A stretch of DNA of 7,236 bases from Phycisphaerales bacterium (GTDB lineage Bacteria > Planctomycetota > Phycisphaerae > Tepidisphaerales > Tepidisphaeraceae). Below are positions 1 through 5,864 of this stretch, piece after piece. The stretch is taken from the NCBI GenBank assembly GCA_028288905.1, contig JAQGHJ010000064.1:1-7236 (forward strand). Reading direction: 5' to 3'. Each line of letters begins with the position of its first letter. Position 1 is the stretch's first letter. The notes under the pieces are model-generated. The model saw nothing but the letters and a program-made list of their open reading frames with translations, was not told the origin of the DNA and searched no databases. The position numbers were made by a program, and so were the translations under genes.

Positions 1-205
1 CGGGGGCCAGGTATGCCCCGTCGAGGTCAACCCGGCGGAGCCCTTCGTACCCGCGCCCGACGCCGGCGATCCGGCCGCCTGAAACGGCGACGTCGACCCG
101 CTCGACCTCGCCGGTAAACGTGTTGACGACCCGCCCGTTAACGACGACCAGATCGGCCGGCGCGTCGCCGCGGGCGACGGAGAGTAGCCGAGTTGTCGAG
201 TCCAT
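1..205 (-). CDS. ade: Adenine deaminase, N-terminal part (runs off the window)
   Basis: The 68 visible residues read MDSTTRLLSVARGDAPADLV, then continue through NGRVVNTFTGE (residues 23-33), DVAVSGGRIAGVG (38-50) and YEG, ending in LDGAYLAP. This is the N-terminal beta-sandwich strand of the amidohydrolase superfamily just before the metal-binding HxH. The 'APADLV-NGR-VN-FTGE' and 'GxGRIxGVG-YEG' signatures are those I know from bacterial adenine deaminases. The enzyme hydrolyses adenine to hypoxanthine and ammonia in purine salvage and catabolism, in the cytoplasm. The metal-binding and catalytic residues lie outside the window. The ATG at 205 gives the usual N-terminal length; no clear Shine-Dalgarno precedes it. 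It is divergent from the XdhC gene, whose partner enzyme would use the hypoxanthine produced. Another amidohydrolase cannot be fully excluded from 68 residues. Confidence 0.82.
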   Translation of the reverse strand, partial: MDSTTRLLSVARGDAPADLVVVNGRVVNTFTGEVERVDVAVSGGRIAGVGRGYEGLRRVDLDGAYLAP

Positions 206-243
206 CGAGGGGGGCGGAGCGGCGGTTCGGGTCGGACCGCGCG

Positions 244-272
244 AGCATAGCACGCGCCTGCCGGGCCGTGAA
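244..272 (-). promoter_or_regulatory. Candidate sigma70-type promoter for ade
   Basis: On the minus strand TTCACG (267-272) and TATGCT (244-249) are separated by exactly 17 bp. Each matches the consensus hexamer at four or five of six positions. Transcription would start about 30 nt upstream of the ade ATG. Read by eye only; sigma factor preferences in planctomycetes are not well known. Confidence 0.35.
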
Positions 273-316
273 GGGTCGCAGCGCCCAATTTGTCTGTGCC
301 GTGCGTGGGCGGTCCA

Positions 317-322
317 TATAAT
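317..322 (+). promoter_or_regulatory. Candidate -10 box for xdhC
   Basis: A perfect TATAAT lies in otherwise GC-rich sequence between the two divergent genes, 123 bp before the xdhC start. No good -35 hexamer sits 16-18 bp upstream; the nearest TTG-like element (290-295) is 21 bp away. The site could therefore be a promoter that needs an activator, or chance. If used, the leader would be about 115 nt and would contain the inverted repeat at 363-398. Confidence 0.3.
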
Positions 323-362
323 GGGCAGCCGGCGTCGCCCCGCTCCTAACGACGTGGCGTGG

Positions 363-398
363 GTGCCATGGGCTGACGTGCCCGCGTGCCCGTGGCAC
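363..398. repeat. Inverted repeat in the ade-xdhC divergent region
   Basis: GTGCCATGGG (363-372) pairs with CCCGTGGCAC (389-398) across a 16-nt loop. It makes a 10-bp stem with one G-T wobble and no other mismatch. It sits 47 bp upstream of the xdhC start, so it could be an RNA hairpin in the leader or a dyad operator serving the divergent pair. I could not match it to the purine or Moco riboswitch consensus. Confidence 0.5.
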
Positions 399-444
399 GC
401 CGTGATGCTGCCGGACGCATCCGTGTTTTGTACATTCTTCCTTT

Positions 445-1440
445 GTGATCGACGTGCTGCCCGACATCCTCCGCCGCGTCGATGCCGGGCAGCCCGTCGC
501 CCTGTGTACCGTCGTCCGCACCCGCGGCAGCGCGCCGCAGAAGGCCGGCGCGGTGCTCGTGGTGGCGCAGGACGGCGGGACGAGCGGCACGATCGGCGGC
601 GGGTGCGTCGAGGCGGAGGTCCGCACCCGCGCCCTCCGGCTGCTCGCGGCTGCGGGCCCGGCCCCCGTCCCTGCCGGGCGGCTGTTCACGTTCAAGCTAG
701 ACCATGACCTCGGGTGGGACGACGGGCTGGTGTGCGGTGGCACGATGGAGGTGGCGGTCGAGGTGATCGATTCCCCCGCCGCCGCTGTTGGCCTGCGGCG
801 GGCCGCCGCCGACCTGGCGGCCGAGCGGACCGCAACGGTGACCGTGTTCGCCACCGACGACGCGGGCCGGACGGCGGCGTTCGAACGGGCGGTGCTGCCG
901 ACGCCGAGCCTCGTGATCGCCGGTGCCGGGCACGTCGGGGCGGCGCTGGCGGCCGTCGCCCGGCTGACGGACTTCCGGGTGACCGTCATTGACGACCGGC
1001 CCGACCTGGCCTCGGCCTCCCGCTTCCCGGGTGCCGACTGCATCATCGGCGAGATCGAAGAAGTGCTCGCCCGGTTCCCGATCACCCCGCACACGTACGT
1101 AGTGATCGTCACCCGCGGCCACCGCCGCGACGGTCGGGCGCTGGCGGCGGTCGTGAATTCCCCGGCGGCGTACGTCGGGCTGATCGGGTCCCGGCGGAAG
1201 ATCGTCACGATCTTCGAGGAGTTAGCGGCGGCCGGCGTGCCGCGCGACGCGTTGCGACGGGTGCGGGCTCCGATCGGGCTGGACGTTGGGGCGGTGACGC
1301 CGGCCGAGATCGCGGTGAGCATCGCGGCCGAGCTTGTGGCCGTCCGCCGGGGCGCGGGGGACCGGGCGGCGGGGCCGATGCGCCTGGCGGATGAGGTGTT
1401 TGACCGGGCGCTCGCCGAGGTGAGACCGGTCGCCCTGTAG
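445..1440 (+). CDS. xdhC: XdhC family protein (xanthine dehydrogenase / molybdoenzyme maturation factor)
   Basis: The 331-residue protein has the two-domain XdhC/CoxI layout. The N-terminal domain (about 8-105) has ALCTVVRTRGSAPQKAGAVL, the GGGCVEAE motif (51-58) and the CGG motif (97-99). The C-terminal Rossmann domain (about 155-300) opens with VIAGAGHVGAAL (157-168), then has VTRGHRRDGRAL (222-232), YVGLIGSRRK (243-252) and the family hallmark IGLDVGAVTPAEIAVSI (277-293). Characterised XdhC binds molybdenum cofactor, promotes its sulfuration and delivers it to xanthine dehydrogenase in the cytoplasm. The length is normal and no key motif is lost. The start is the first GTG after an in-frame stop at 403-405; a pyrimidine-rich stretch precedes it and there is no Shine-Dalgarno. 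The divergent adenine deaminase gene supports a purine-catabolism role, but related XdhC-like proteins serve other molybdenum hydroxylases such as CO dehydrogenase-type enzymes, and the partner enzyme is not in the window. Confidence 0.92.
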   Translation: MIDVLPDILRRVDAGQPVALCTVVRTRGSAPQKAGAVLVVAQDGGTSGTIGGGCVEAEVRTRALRLLAAAGPAPVPAGRLFTFKLDHDLGWDDGLVCGGTMEVAVEVIDSPAAAVGLRRAAADLAAERTATVTVFATDDAGRTAAFERAVLPTPSLVIAGAGHVGAALAAVARLTDFRVTVIDDRPDLASASRFPGADCIIGEIEEVLARFPITPHTYVVIVTRGHRRDGRALAAVVNSPAAYVGLIGSRRKIVTIFEELAAAGVPRDALRRVRAPIGLDVGAVTPAEIAVSIAAELVAVRRGAGDRAAGPMRLADEVFDRALAEVRPVAL

Positions 1441-1442
1441 GA

Positions 1443-1469
1443 GCGGCCGAGCCCAGCCACCCCGGCCGC
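1443..1469. terminator. Possible bidirectional terminator between convergent genes
   Basis: GCGGCCG (1443-1449) and CGGCCGC (1463-1469) form a 7-bp GC stem with a 13-nt loop, just after the xdhC stop and before the end of the convergent GH15 gene. The position suits a terminator for both, but there is no T-run on either side, so it is only a weak call. Confidence 0.3.
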
Positions 1470-1496
1470 ACGAGTCGTTCCGATGACGGCGGGACG

Positions 1497-1526
1497 GGTC
1501 GACGCGGCCGTTTAGGTCGACGCGGC
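1497..1526. repeat. 12-bp direct repeat with an 18-bp period at the GH15 stop codon
   Basis: GGTCGACGCGGC occurs at 1497-1508 and again at 1515-1526, separated by 6 bp that include the GH15 stop codon. On the minus strand this duplicates the last four sense codons (Ala-Ala-Ser-Thr) in frame after the TAA. It looks like a short local duplication. Confidence 0.8.
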
Positions 1527-3338
1527 GTGCCCGGCGGCCGGGTCGCCGGGGCCGGCGTTCTGGCCGCCGAGGTTGCGGGCAGTGTTGATCAGCCCGACGT
1601 GGCTGAACGCCTGCGGGAAGTTCCCGACGAGCCGCTTGCCGACCGGGTCGTACTGCTCGGCCAGCAGCCCGACGTCGTTCCGCAGGGACAGCAGCCGCTC
1701 GAACAGGTCCGTCGCCTCGCGGCGGCGACCCTGCAGCGCGTAGTTGTCGGCAAGCCAGAACGTGCACATCAGGAACGCCCCCTCGCCGCCCGCCATCCCG
1801 TCCACGCTGGCGTCGTACGGGTACCGGTTGGCGAAGCCGTCGCGGACGAGCCGCCGCTCGATCAGCTTAACCGTGCCGAGCATCTTCGGGTCGTTCGCTC
1901 CGATGAACCCCATGAGCGGGAGCATGAGCAGGCTGGCGTCCGGGTCGGCCGACCCGTAATACTGGGTGAACGCGCCGACGGCGGGGTTGTACCCCTCGGC
2001 CATCACCTGGGCCTTCACCCGGTCGCGGGCGGCCCGCCAGCGGTCGGCGTCGCCCGGCCGGCCGAAGTGTTCGACGTCCGCCACGGCCCGGTCGAACGCG
2101 ACCCACGCCATCACCTTCGAGTGGGTGAAGTGCCGCGGCGGGCCGCGGACCTCCCAGATGCCCTCGTCCGGCGCGGTCCACCGGTCCTCGAGGTGGTTGA
2201 CGATCGCCCGCTGCACCCGGGCGGCGTCCCCGCTCTCGGCCAGCCCGGCCCGGCGGGCCAGGTGCAGGGTGGCGGTGACCTCGCCGTAGATGTCGAGCTG
2301 GTGCTGGTGGTAAGCGCCGTTCCCGCTCCGGACCGGGCGGGACCCCTCGTACCCGGACAGCCACGGCAGCTCGATCTCGGTCAGCCGCCGCTCGCCGGTG
2401 ACGCCGTACATGATCTGTAGCTTGGCCGGGTCGCCGGCGACCGCGTTCACCAGCCACTCCCGCCACGCCTTGGCCTCGTCGAGGTACCCGCCGGCCGTCA
2501 GGGCGTACAGGGTGAACGTCGAGTCGCGGAGCCAGCAGTAGCGGTAGTCCCAGTTCCGGACGCCGCCGATCTCCTCGGGCAGGCTGGTGGTGGCGGCCGC
2601 GGCGATGCCGCCGGTCGGTAGGTAGGTAAGCGCCTTCAGCGTGACGAGCGACCGCTGGACGGCCTCCCGCCACGGGCCGGTGTAGGTGCTGCGGCCGGAC
2701 CACTCCGCCCAGACCGCCTCCGGCCCCGCCCGGGCGACCTCCGCGTCGACGGCCGGCGGCTCGGGCAGGTGGCTCGGGTGCCAGCTGAGCGTGAACGGGA
2801 CGCGTTGGCCTTCGCCGACCGCGAACTCGGCGGCGGTATGCATGTTCCGGCCGTACAGCGGGACGCCAGCCCGCAGGCACAGCGCGTCTGGTCCCGCGGT
2901 GGCCCGGATGCCATGCCGCTCGCCGTCTCCGCCGGTCGTCCGCCGGACCCACGGCACCACCGACCCGTAGTCGAACCGGATGACCAGCTCGCAGTGCATC
3001 CGCACGTGCCCACGGGTGCCGAGGACGATCCGGACGAGGTCGACGACCTTGTCGTTCGGCGGCATGAAGTCGACGACCGTGACGACGGCGCCGGCCTCGG
3101 TCTGGAACTCGGTCTCGAGGATCAGGGAACCGGGCCGGTACCGGCGGCGGACGGCCCGCACCGGTTCGGCCGGGGCCAGGAGCCACCGGCCGTTTTCGGG
3201 GGTGCCTAGCAGGGCGGCGAAGCAGGCAGGGGAGTCGATGCGCGGGAAGCAGAGCCAATCGATCGAACCGTCTTTGCCCACAAGGGCGGCCGTGTGGCAG
3301 TCGCCGACCAGCGCGTAGTCCTCGATCCGAGACGCCAT
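1512..3338 (-). CDS. Glycoside hydrolase family 15 protein (glucoamylase/trehalase-like)
   Basis: The 608-residue protein begins [20 protein letters not shown] and continues [17 protein letters not shown], the usual start of bacterial GH15 proteins. The N-terminal beta-sandwich spans about 1-215. The (alpha/alpha)6 barrel follows, with [20 protein letters not shown] (256-275), [20 protein letters not shown] (316-335), [16 protein letters not shown] (339-354), EGIWEVRG (392-399), [20 protein letters not shown] (512-531), GLLAEQYDP (557-565) and [16 protein letters not shown] (572-587). By memory alignment with fungal glucoamylase, Glu396 is the general acid and Glu561 the base; both are present, so the enzyme should be active. 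It has no signal peptide and should act in the cytoplasm, releasing glucose from alpha-glucans or trehalose; the substrate cannot be told from sequence. The ATG at 3338 is preceded by AGGA (3344-3347) at 5-nt spacing. The frame stays open upstream to 3521, but the extension is low-complexity and unlike the family. Confidence 0.93.
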   Translation of the reverse strand: MASRIEDYALVGDCHTAALVGKDGSIDWLCFPRIDSPACFAALLGTPENGRWLLAPAEPVRAVRRRYRPGSLILETEFQTEAGAVVTVVDFMPPNDKVVDLVRIVLGTRGHVRMHCELVIRFDYGSVVPWVRRTTGGDGERHGIRATAGPDALCLRAGVPLYGRNMHTAAEFAVGEGQRVPFTLSWHPSHLPEPPAVDAEVARAGPEAVWAEWSGRSTYTGPWREAVQRSLVTLKALTYLPTGGIAAAATTSLPEEIGGVRNWDYRYCWLRDSTFTLYALTAGGYLDEAKAWREWLVNAVAGDPAKLQIMYGVTGERRLTEIELPWLSGYEGSRPVRSGNGAYHQHQLDIYGEVTATLHLARRAGLAESGDAARVQRAIVNHLEDRWTAPDEGIWEVRGPPRHFTHSKVMAWVAFDRAVADVEHFGRPGDADRWRAARDRVKAQVMAEGYNPAVGAFTQYYGSADPDASLLMLPLMGFIGANDPKMLGTVKLIERRLVRDGFANRYPYDASVDGMAGGEGAFLMCTFWLADNYALQGRRREATDLFERLLSLRNDVGLLAEQYDPVGKRLVGNFPQAFSHVGLINTARNLGGQNAGPGDPAAGHAAST

Positions 3339-3385
3339 GACGGTCCTGTACCGATTCGGGCGGGCTCGTACGCCCGTTGGAATGT

Positions 3386-3406
3386 CGTCCGGCAGGTCGC
3401 CGGACG
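3386..3406. repeat. Inverted repeat in the GH15 upstream region (possible operator)
   Basis: CGTCCGGC (3386-3393) and GCCGGACG (3399-3406) are perfect 8-bp arms around a 5-bp spacer, about 50 bp upstream of the GH15 start. The size and spacing suit either a dimeric repressor site or a small leader hairpin. The regulator-like gene immediately upstream is an obvious candidate partner, but this is inference. Confidence 0.45.
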
Positions 3407-3492
3407 GAGACCCGTCGCCCGCGGGTCGAACCATAGCGGGATCCCGTCGCGCCGGGAACGGCGAACCTGCACGGGTCAAACCGGTTGGCGGC

Positions 3493-3810
3493 TCACCGCG
3501 GCCGCTTCGTACGCCCGTCACCGGCTTCGGCCGACGCGGTGTCAGGCGGGGTCCTGTCCGCTCCCGGTTGCTCGTCCGCCCGCTTGGCCGCCGCGATCGA
3601 ACGCAGCATCTCGGCCAGTTGGTCCTCCATGTCGTTCTTGATGTTGTTGAGGACCGTGGCTTGAACCACGGGCTTCTGGAGCACCAGCCACTCGACCAAT
3701 CGGCTCGCTAACTCGGTTTGGCTGAGGGCGTGGCGGCGGGCTTGGCGTGCGAGGACGTCTTTGGAATCGTCGGCGATCTGCAGGCGAATGAACGGGGATG
3801 AACGCTTCAC
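3493..3810 (-). CDS. Small probable ribbon-helix-helix (RHH) regulator
   Basis: The 105-residue protein begins MKRSSPFIRLQIADDSKDVL. Residues 5-12 (SPFIRLQI) look like a short DNA-contacting beta strand. Helix one is about 14-28 (DDSKDVLARQARRHA), a turn follows at LSQTE, and helix two is about 31-45 (QTELASRLVEWLVLQ), which together make the RHH/Arc-MetJ pattern. Residues 50-78 (ATVLNNIKNDMEDQLAEMLR onward) are predicted helical and could mediate oligomerisation. The tail (79-105) is polar and probably disordered. The GTG start at 3810 is chosen because GGAGGA (3820-3825) lies 9 nt upstream and the RHH strand begins right after it; the frame extends to 3951 without a plausible domain. It lies 154 bp upstream of the GH15 gene in the same direction. 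No toxin gene is adjacent, so an antitoxin role is not supported. The fold is inferred from the pattern only. Confidence 0.68.
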   Translation of the reverse strand: MKRSSPFIRLQIADDSKDVLARQARRHALSQTELASRLVEWLVLQKPVVQATVLNNIKNDMEDQLAEMLRSIAAAKRADEQPGADRTPPDTASAEAGDGRTKRPR

Positions 3811-4059
3811 GAATGCATGTCCTCCGGAACGAACTACCCCGTTATAATCCGAACAATCGGGTGCCTTGCCCGATCTAGGCTTCGCAAGATAGTATCGATC
3901 GCACCACAACGTGCCTAAAAAATCTGGCGCCGAAGCAGCCTTGAGACGCACGGCCTAAGCTCGGCCGCCGCCGATTGGTAGCAACGCTCCACGCGGTCAA
4001 CGATAGGTTTCGGTGCGTCGAATCAATCTTCGAATGACTGTAGTTGAAACAAGCCACAG

Positions 4060-4079
4060 TGAACCGTTTCACCGGTTCA
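4060..4079. repeat. Inverted repeat in AT-richer intergenic DNA
   Basis: TGAACCG (4060-4066) and CGGTTCA (4073-4079) are perfect 7-bp arms around a 6-bp spacer. No gene starts close to it, so its role is unknown. Confidence 0.5.
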
Positions 4080-4348
4080 TCAGACATGCGTTGTAGAAAA
4101 ACGACGACGTGCGGTTGAAGGGCCACGCGGGAAACGAACGCGTTGATCCGATCGAGGCGTCAATGAGTCGGCGTCCCCAAGGCACCTCTCGCAGAAGCTG
4201 TTGTCCATGCCGCGTGAGACAGCACTGCCTAATATACACAGCGAGCTCGACGTTGGGCCTACCGGGATTACCCGAAGCATAAGTGGCGGCCCGCCGCCGC
4301 GGACTGAGCCGCAACCTGTCTCCCCCTAGTTGACTTGCGGCTGGCGGA

Positions 4349-4387
4349 TGAATTCAAAAGGTCCCACGTATCGGCCTCTGAATTCAA
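4349..4387. repeat. Paired TGAATTCAA repeats, 30 bp apart
   Basis: TGAATTCAA occurs at 4349-4357 and 4379-4387. The first eight bases of each copy (TGAATTCA) are a perfect palindrome. The 30-bp period is close to three helical turns, so two bound dimers would sit on the same face of the DNA. No gene start is nearby. Confidence 0.55.
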
Positions 4388-4434
4388 TGAAGCGCGTGGC
4401 GGCTTGCCCGGGCTAGATCAGATAATCGGCACGA

Positions 4435-4452
4435 CCGGCCCAGCGGGGCCGG
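4435..4452. repeat. Hairpin, 7-bp stem with 4-nt loop
   Basis: CCGGCCC (4435-4441) and GGGCCGG (4446-4452) pair perfectly around AGCG. This is the first of four closely spaced stem-loops, and no T-run flanks it. Confidence 0.55.
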
Positions 4453-4494
4453 CGGAGGCTGGCTATGCCAAAGTTCGAGCGGCAAAAGCGAAGA

Positions 4495-4524
4495 CGCACG
4501 CGGCCGATTGTTCGGCCGCGTGCG
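4495..4524 (-). terminator. Likely intrinsic terminator downstream of the DUF4142 gene
   Basis: A perfect 13-bp GC-rich stem (4495-4507 pairing with 4512-4524) closes a 4-nt loop. Read on the minus strand, the stem is followed by TCTTCGCTTTT, a partly T-rich tail. It lies about 130 nt past the DUF4142 stop codon, which suits termination of that transcript. The T-run is interrupted, so an attenuator, an RNA-stabilising 3' hairpin or a symmetrical protein-binding site remain possible. Confidence 0.55.
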
Positions 4525-4533
4525 ATCACCGTT

Positions 4534-4556
4534 GGGCAACGCGGACAATGTTGCCC
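4534..4556. repeat. Hairpin, 7-bp stem with 9-nt loop
   Basis: GGGCAAC (4534-4540) and GTTGCCC (4550-4556) pair perfectly. It lies 9 bp from the strong hairpin at 4495-4524 and directly abuts the next inverted repeat at 4557. Confidence 0.5.
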
Positions 4557-4588
4557 GGTTAAGTGAACTCGCGCGAGCAGCTTTAACC
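4557..4588. repeat. Inverted repeat GGTTAA/TTAACC with an inner palindrome
   Basis: GGTTAA (4557-4562) and TTAACC (4583-4588) flank the 10-bp palindrome CTCGCGCGAG (4568-4577). The RNA could fold as an outer 6-bp stem, an internal loop and a small inner stem. It is the last of the four consecutive structures and lies about 70 bp from the DUF4142 stop. Confidence 0.4.
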
Positions 4589-4655
4589 AACCGCCCGCCG
4601 GTCTGCTTCAACGCTCCCATTGACTGGCGACTCGCCGGGAGACCGATTATCCACG

Positions 4656-5432
4656 TTAGCGGCTGCCGGCCGGGAGCGGGGTGGCCTCGACGCGGCCGGC
4701 GGCCGGCTGGGCATCCATCCCGCCGCCGGTCAGACCGGCGGCCATCGCGGCCTGCTTGATCAGCTGGTGGTGCTGGGCCAGCTTCGGAGCCGTCATGGCG
4801 GCAAACTGCTTCACGTCCGCGTTCTTGGCCGTCTGAGCCTTGTTCCGGAATTCGGTCACGTCGTGGGCGTGGAGGGCGTCCATGCAGCCGAGGAACGCCT
4901 GATCGTACTCCTTGCCCTCCATCGACCCGATGATCTGCAGCTTCTGGGCCTTCATGCCCGTCAGCCCCATCGGCACCTCGACCTGGTTCTTCTGGGCGAC
5001 TTGCGTGAGTTGCTGGTTGGCCTGGCCGTGGTCTTGGACCAGCCGCTGGGCGATCTGCTTGACCTGCGGGCTCTGCGACTTCTGCAGGGCCTGCTGGGCC
5101 AGGGCCATCTCGAACTGGCCGTTAAGGCCGGCTTCGAGCACGAACAGCCGGTCGCCGGCCATGTCCTTCGACTGGGCGATCTTCTGGAGCTGCATGTCGG
5201 CCTGCTGGTCGACCTGCTTCGGCTCCATCATCGCCATCGCCTTCTCGGCTGTCAGGGCCGGCGGCACCGGCTGGTTCCCGCCTGCCCCGGGTTGTGCCGA
5301 GCCCGGCTGGTGGACGCCCGCCGGGGGCTGCTGCTGGGGTTGCGCCGGCGGCGTCGCCTGCGCCATACACATGCCGCCGCTCAGCACGAGGCTCGCCGTG
5401 AACGCCGCCAGAGTCTTGCCGTTCCGCACCAT
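4656..5432 (-). CDS. Secreted DUF4142 domain protein
   Basis: The 258-residue protein has a Sec signal peptide, MVRNGKTLAAFTASLVLSGG followed by MCMAQA, with likely cleavage after AQA at residue 26. The cysteine at 22 is not in a good lipobox. A Pro/Gln/Gly-rich linker covers about 27-59. The DUF4142 domain (about 95-228) follows as a helical bundle, with FVLEAGLNGQFEMALAQQAL (97-116), the hallmark SPQVKQIAQRLVQDHGQANQ (121-140) and a second helical pair ending in ADVKQFAAMTAPKLAQHHQL (205-224). The family is predicted to have a ferritin-like four-helix fold and is common in bacterial envelopes, but its function is unknown. It should act in the periplasm or outside the cell. The ATG at 5432 is chosen because the signal peptide starts there and AGG precedes it by 6 nt; the open frame upstream to 5552 lacks sense. 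It seems monocistronic, with a terminator-like hairpin downstream. Confidence 0.9.
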   Translation of the reverse strand: MVRNGKTLAAFTASLVLSGGMCMAQATPPAQPQQQPPAGVHQPGSAQPGAGGNQPVPPALTAEKAMAMMEPKQVDQQADMQLQKIAQSKDMAGDRLFVLEAGLNGQFEMALAQQALQKSQSPQVKQIAQRLVQDHGQANQQLTQVAQKNQVEVPMGLTGMKAQKLQIIGSMEGKEYDQAFLGCMDALHAHDVTEFRNKAQTAKNADVKQFAAMTAPKLAQHHQLIKQAAMAAGLTGGGMDAQPAAGRVEATPLPAGSR

Positions 5433-5864
5433 GATCGACCTGCCTTTCCTGATCTTCGCCCATCCGCCGGGTCGCAGACGCCATCCGCCGCGTGTCCCGA
5501 CGTCGTCCTTGCCGTGTGCGCGAGCATTTCGCTCACCGCCGGCAAGTCCCACTCATCGTCCAGCCCGGTCGTGAATCGTCGCACCGGGTCGAAACGTGAG
5601 CGTGGGGTAAGCTCTACGCAACACTCGTGCCTGTGAACTGCACAACGTCATCAGGAACTGCGGAAATTGGGCATTGAGGGCTGAAAACCCTCACGAAGGC
5701 GTTCCGAAAGCGCCGCGAGTGAGTTGCGATAATGCGAAGTAGCAGAGTCTTTCCGGATGATGAAATTATCACCTGTATGAGACTAGGCGTAGTTGTCCGG
5801 GCGACTAGACATAGTGACTCATCATGATCCTTGAACGTGGGTCTCGACGCGTCGGCGTCATGCC
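5433..5864. other. 432-bp intergenic stretch, AT-richer in its right half
   Basis: It separates two minus-strand genes and should hold the DUF4142 promoter, though I cannot point to a convincing -35/-10 pair. The part from about 5640 to 5860 falls to roughly 50% GC. It contains a small hairpin (5675-5693), two GACTAG copies 22 bp apart (5781-5786 and 5803-5808), and a minus-strand frame that stays open for about 80 codons without a good start or recognisable domain. Confidence 0.55.
5675..5693. repeat. Small hairpin downstream of the DUF6807 gene
   Basis: TGAGGG (5675-5680) and CCCTCA (5688-5693) pair perfectly around a 7-nt loop. It is about 170 nt past the DUF6807 stop, so a terminator role is possible, but no T-run follows the stem on the minus strand. 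Confidence 0.35.

Larger units (their letters stand above)
3811..4655. other. 845-bp non-coding stretch of lower GC
   Basis: I see no convincing gene in it. GC falls to roughly 42-60% in the 60-base blocks I counted between 3841 and 4140, against about 70% in nearby genes. Short open frames on both strands have compositions unlike real proteins and no recognisable domains. Contents are: a TATAAC hexamer on the minus strand (3841-3846) that may be the -10 box of the regulator-like gene, an inverted repeat at 4060-4079, two TGAATTCA palindromes exactly 30 bp apart, and a series of hairpins at 4435-4588 next to the end of the DUF4142 gene. I looked for tRNA-like T-loops and transposase fragments and found none. 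It may be remnant or horizontally acquired DNA, or regulatory space. Confidence 0.6.

Noticed and set aside
393..408. A sigma54-like promoter (TGGCAC followed by TGC) upstream of xdhC
   Set aside because: The GC element is one base too far from the GG element for a functional -24/-12 promoter.
138..1460. A 440-codon open frame on the minus strand opposite xdhC
   Set aside because: It is antisense to a well-supported gene, its product is Ala/Arg/Ser/Thr-rich with no domain, and long antisense frames are expected in GC-rich coding DNA.
1867..3258. A 463-codon frame overlapping the GH15 gene on the same strand
   Set aside because: The product is a run of Arg, Pro and Gly typical of a shifted frame, while the GH15 frame carries all family motifs.
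3339..3521. A 61-residue N-terminal extension of the GH15 protein
   Set aside because: Known GH15 proteins start at the [11 protein letters not shown] segment, an AGGA ribosome binding site precedes that ATG, and the extension is low-complexity and overlaps the end of the regulator-like gene.
3811..3951. A 47-residue N-terminal extension of the regulator-like protein
   Set aside because: The strong GGAGGA site points to the GTG at 3810, and the RHH-like strand starts immediately after it.
3875..4314. Overlapping small minus-strand frames in the low-GC gap (81-83 residues)
   Set aside because: No ribosome binding sites, no recognisable domains, mutually overlapping, and compositions that do not look like conserved proteins.
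4335..4562. A 75-codon plus-strand frame running through the hairpin cluster
   Set aside because: Its sequence is dictated by the inverted repeats, and it lacks a ribosome binding site and any domain.
3811..4655. tRNA, CRISPR array or insertion sequence in the large gap
   Set aside because: I found no T-loop consensus with a matching acceptor stem, no regularly spaced repeats beyond two copies, and no transposase motif or paired terminal repeats.
4620..5636. A 338-codon plus-strand frame opposite the DUF4142 gene
   Set aside because: Leu/His/Arg-rich with no domain; the opposite strand has a signal peptide and a clear DUF4142 domain.
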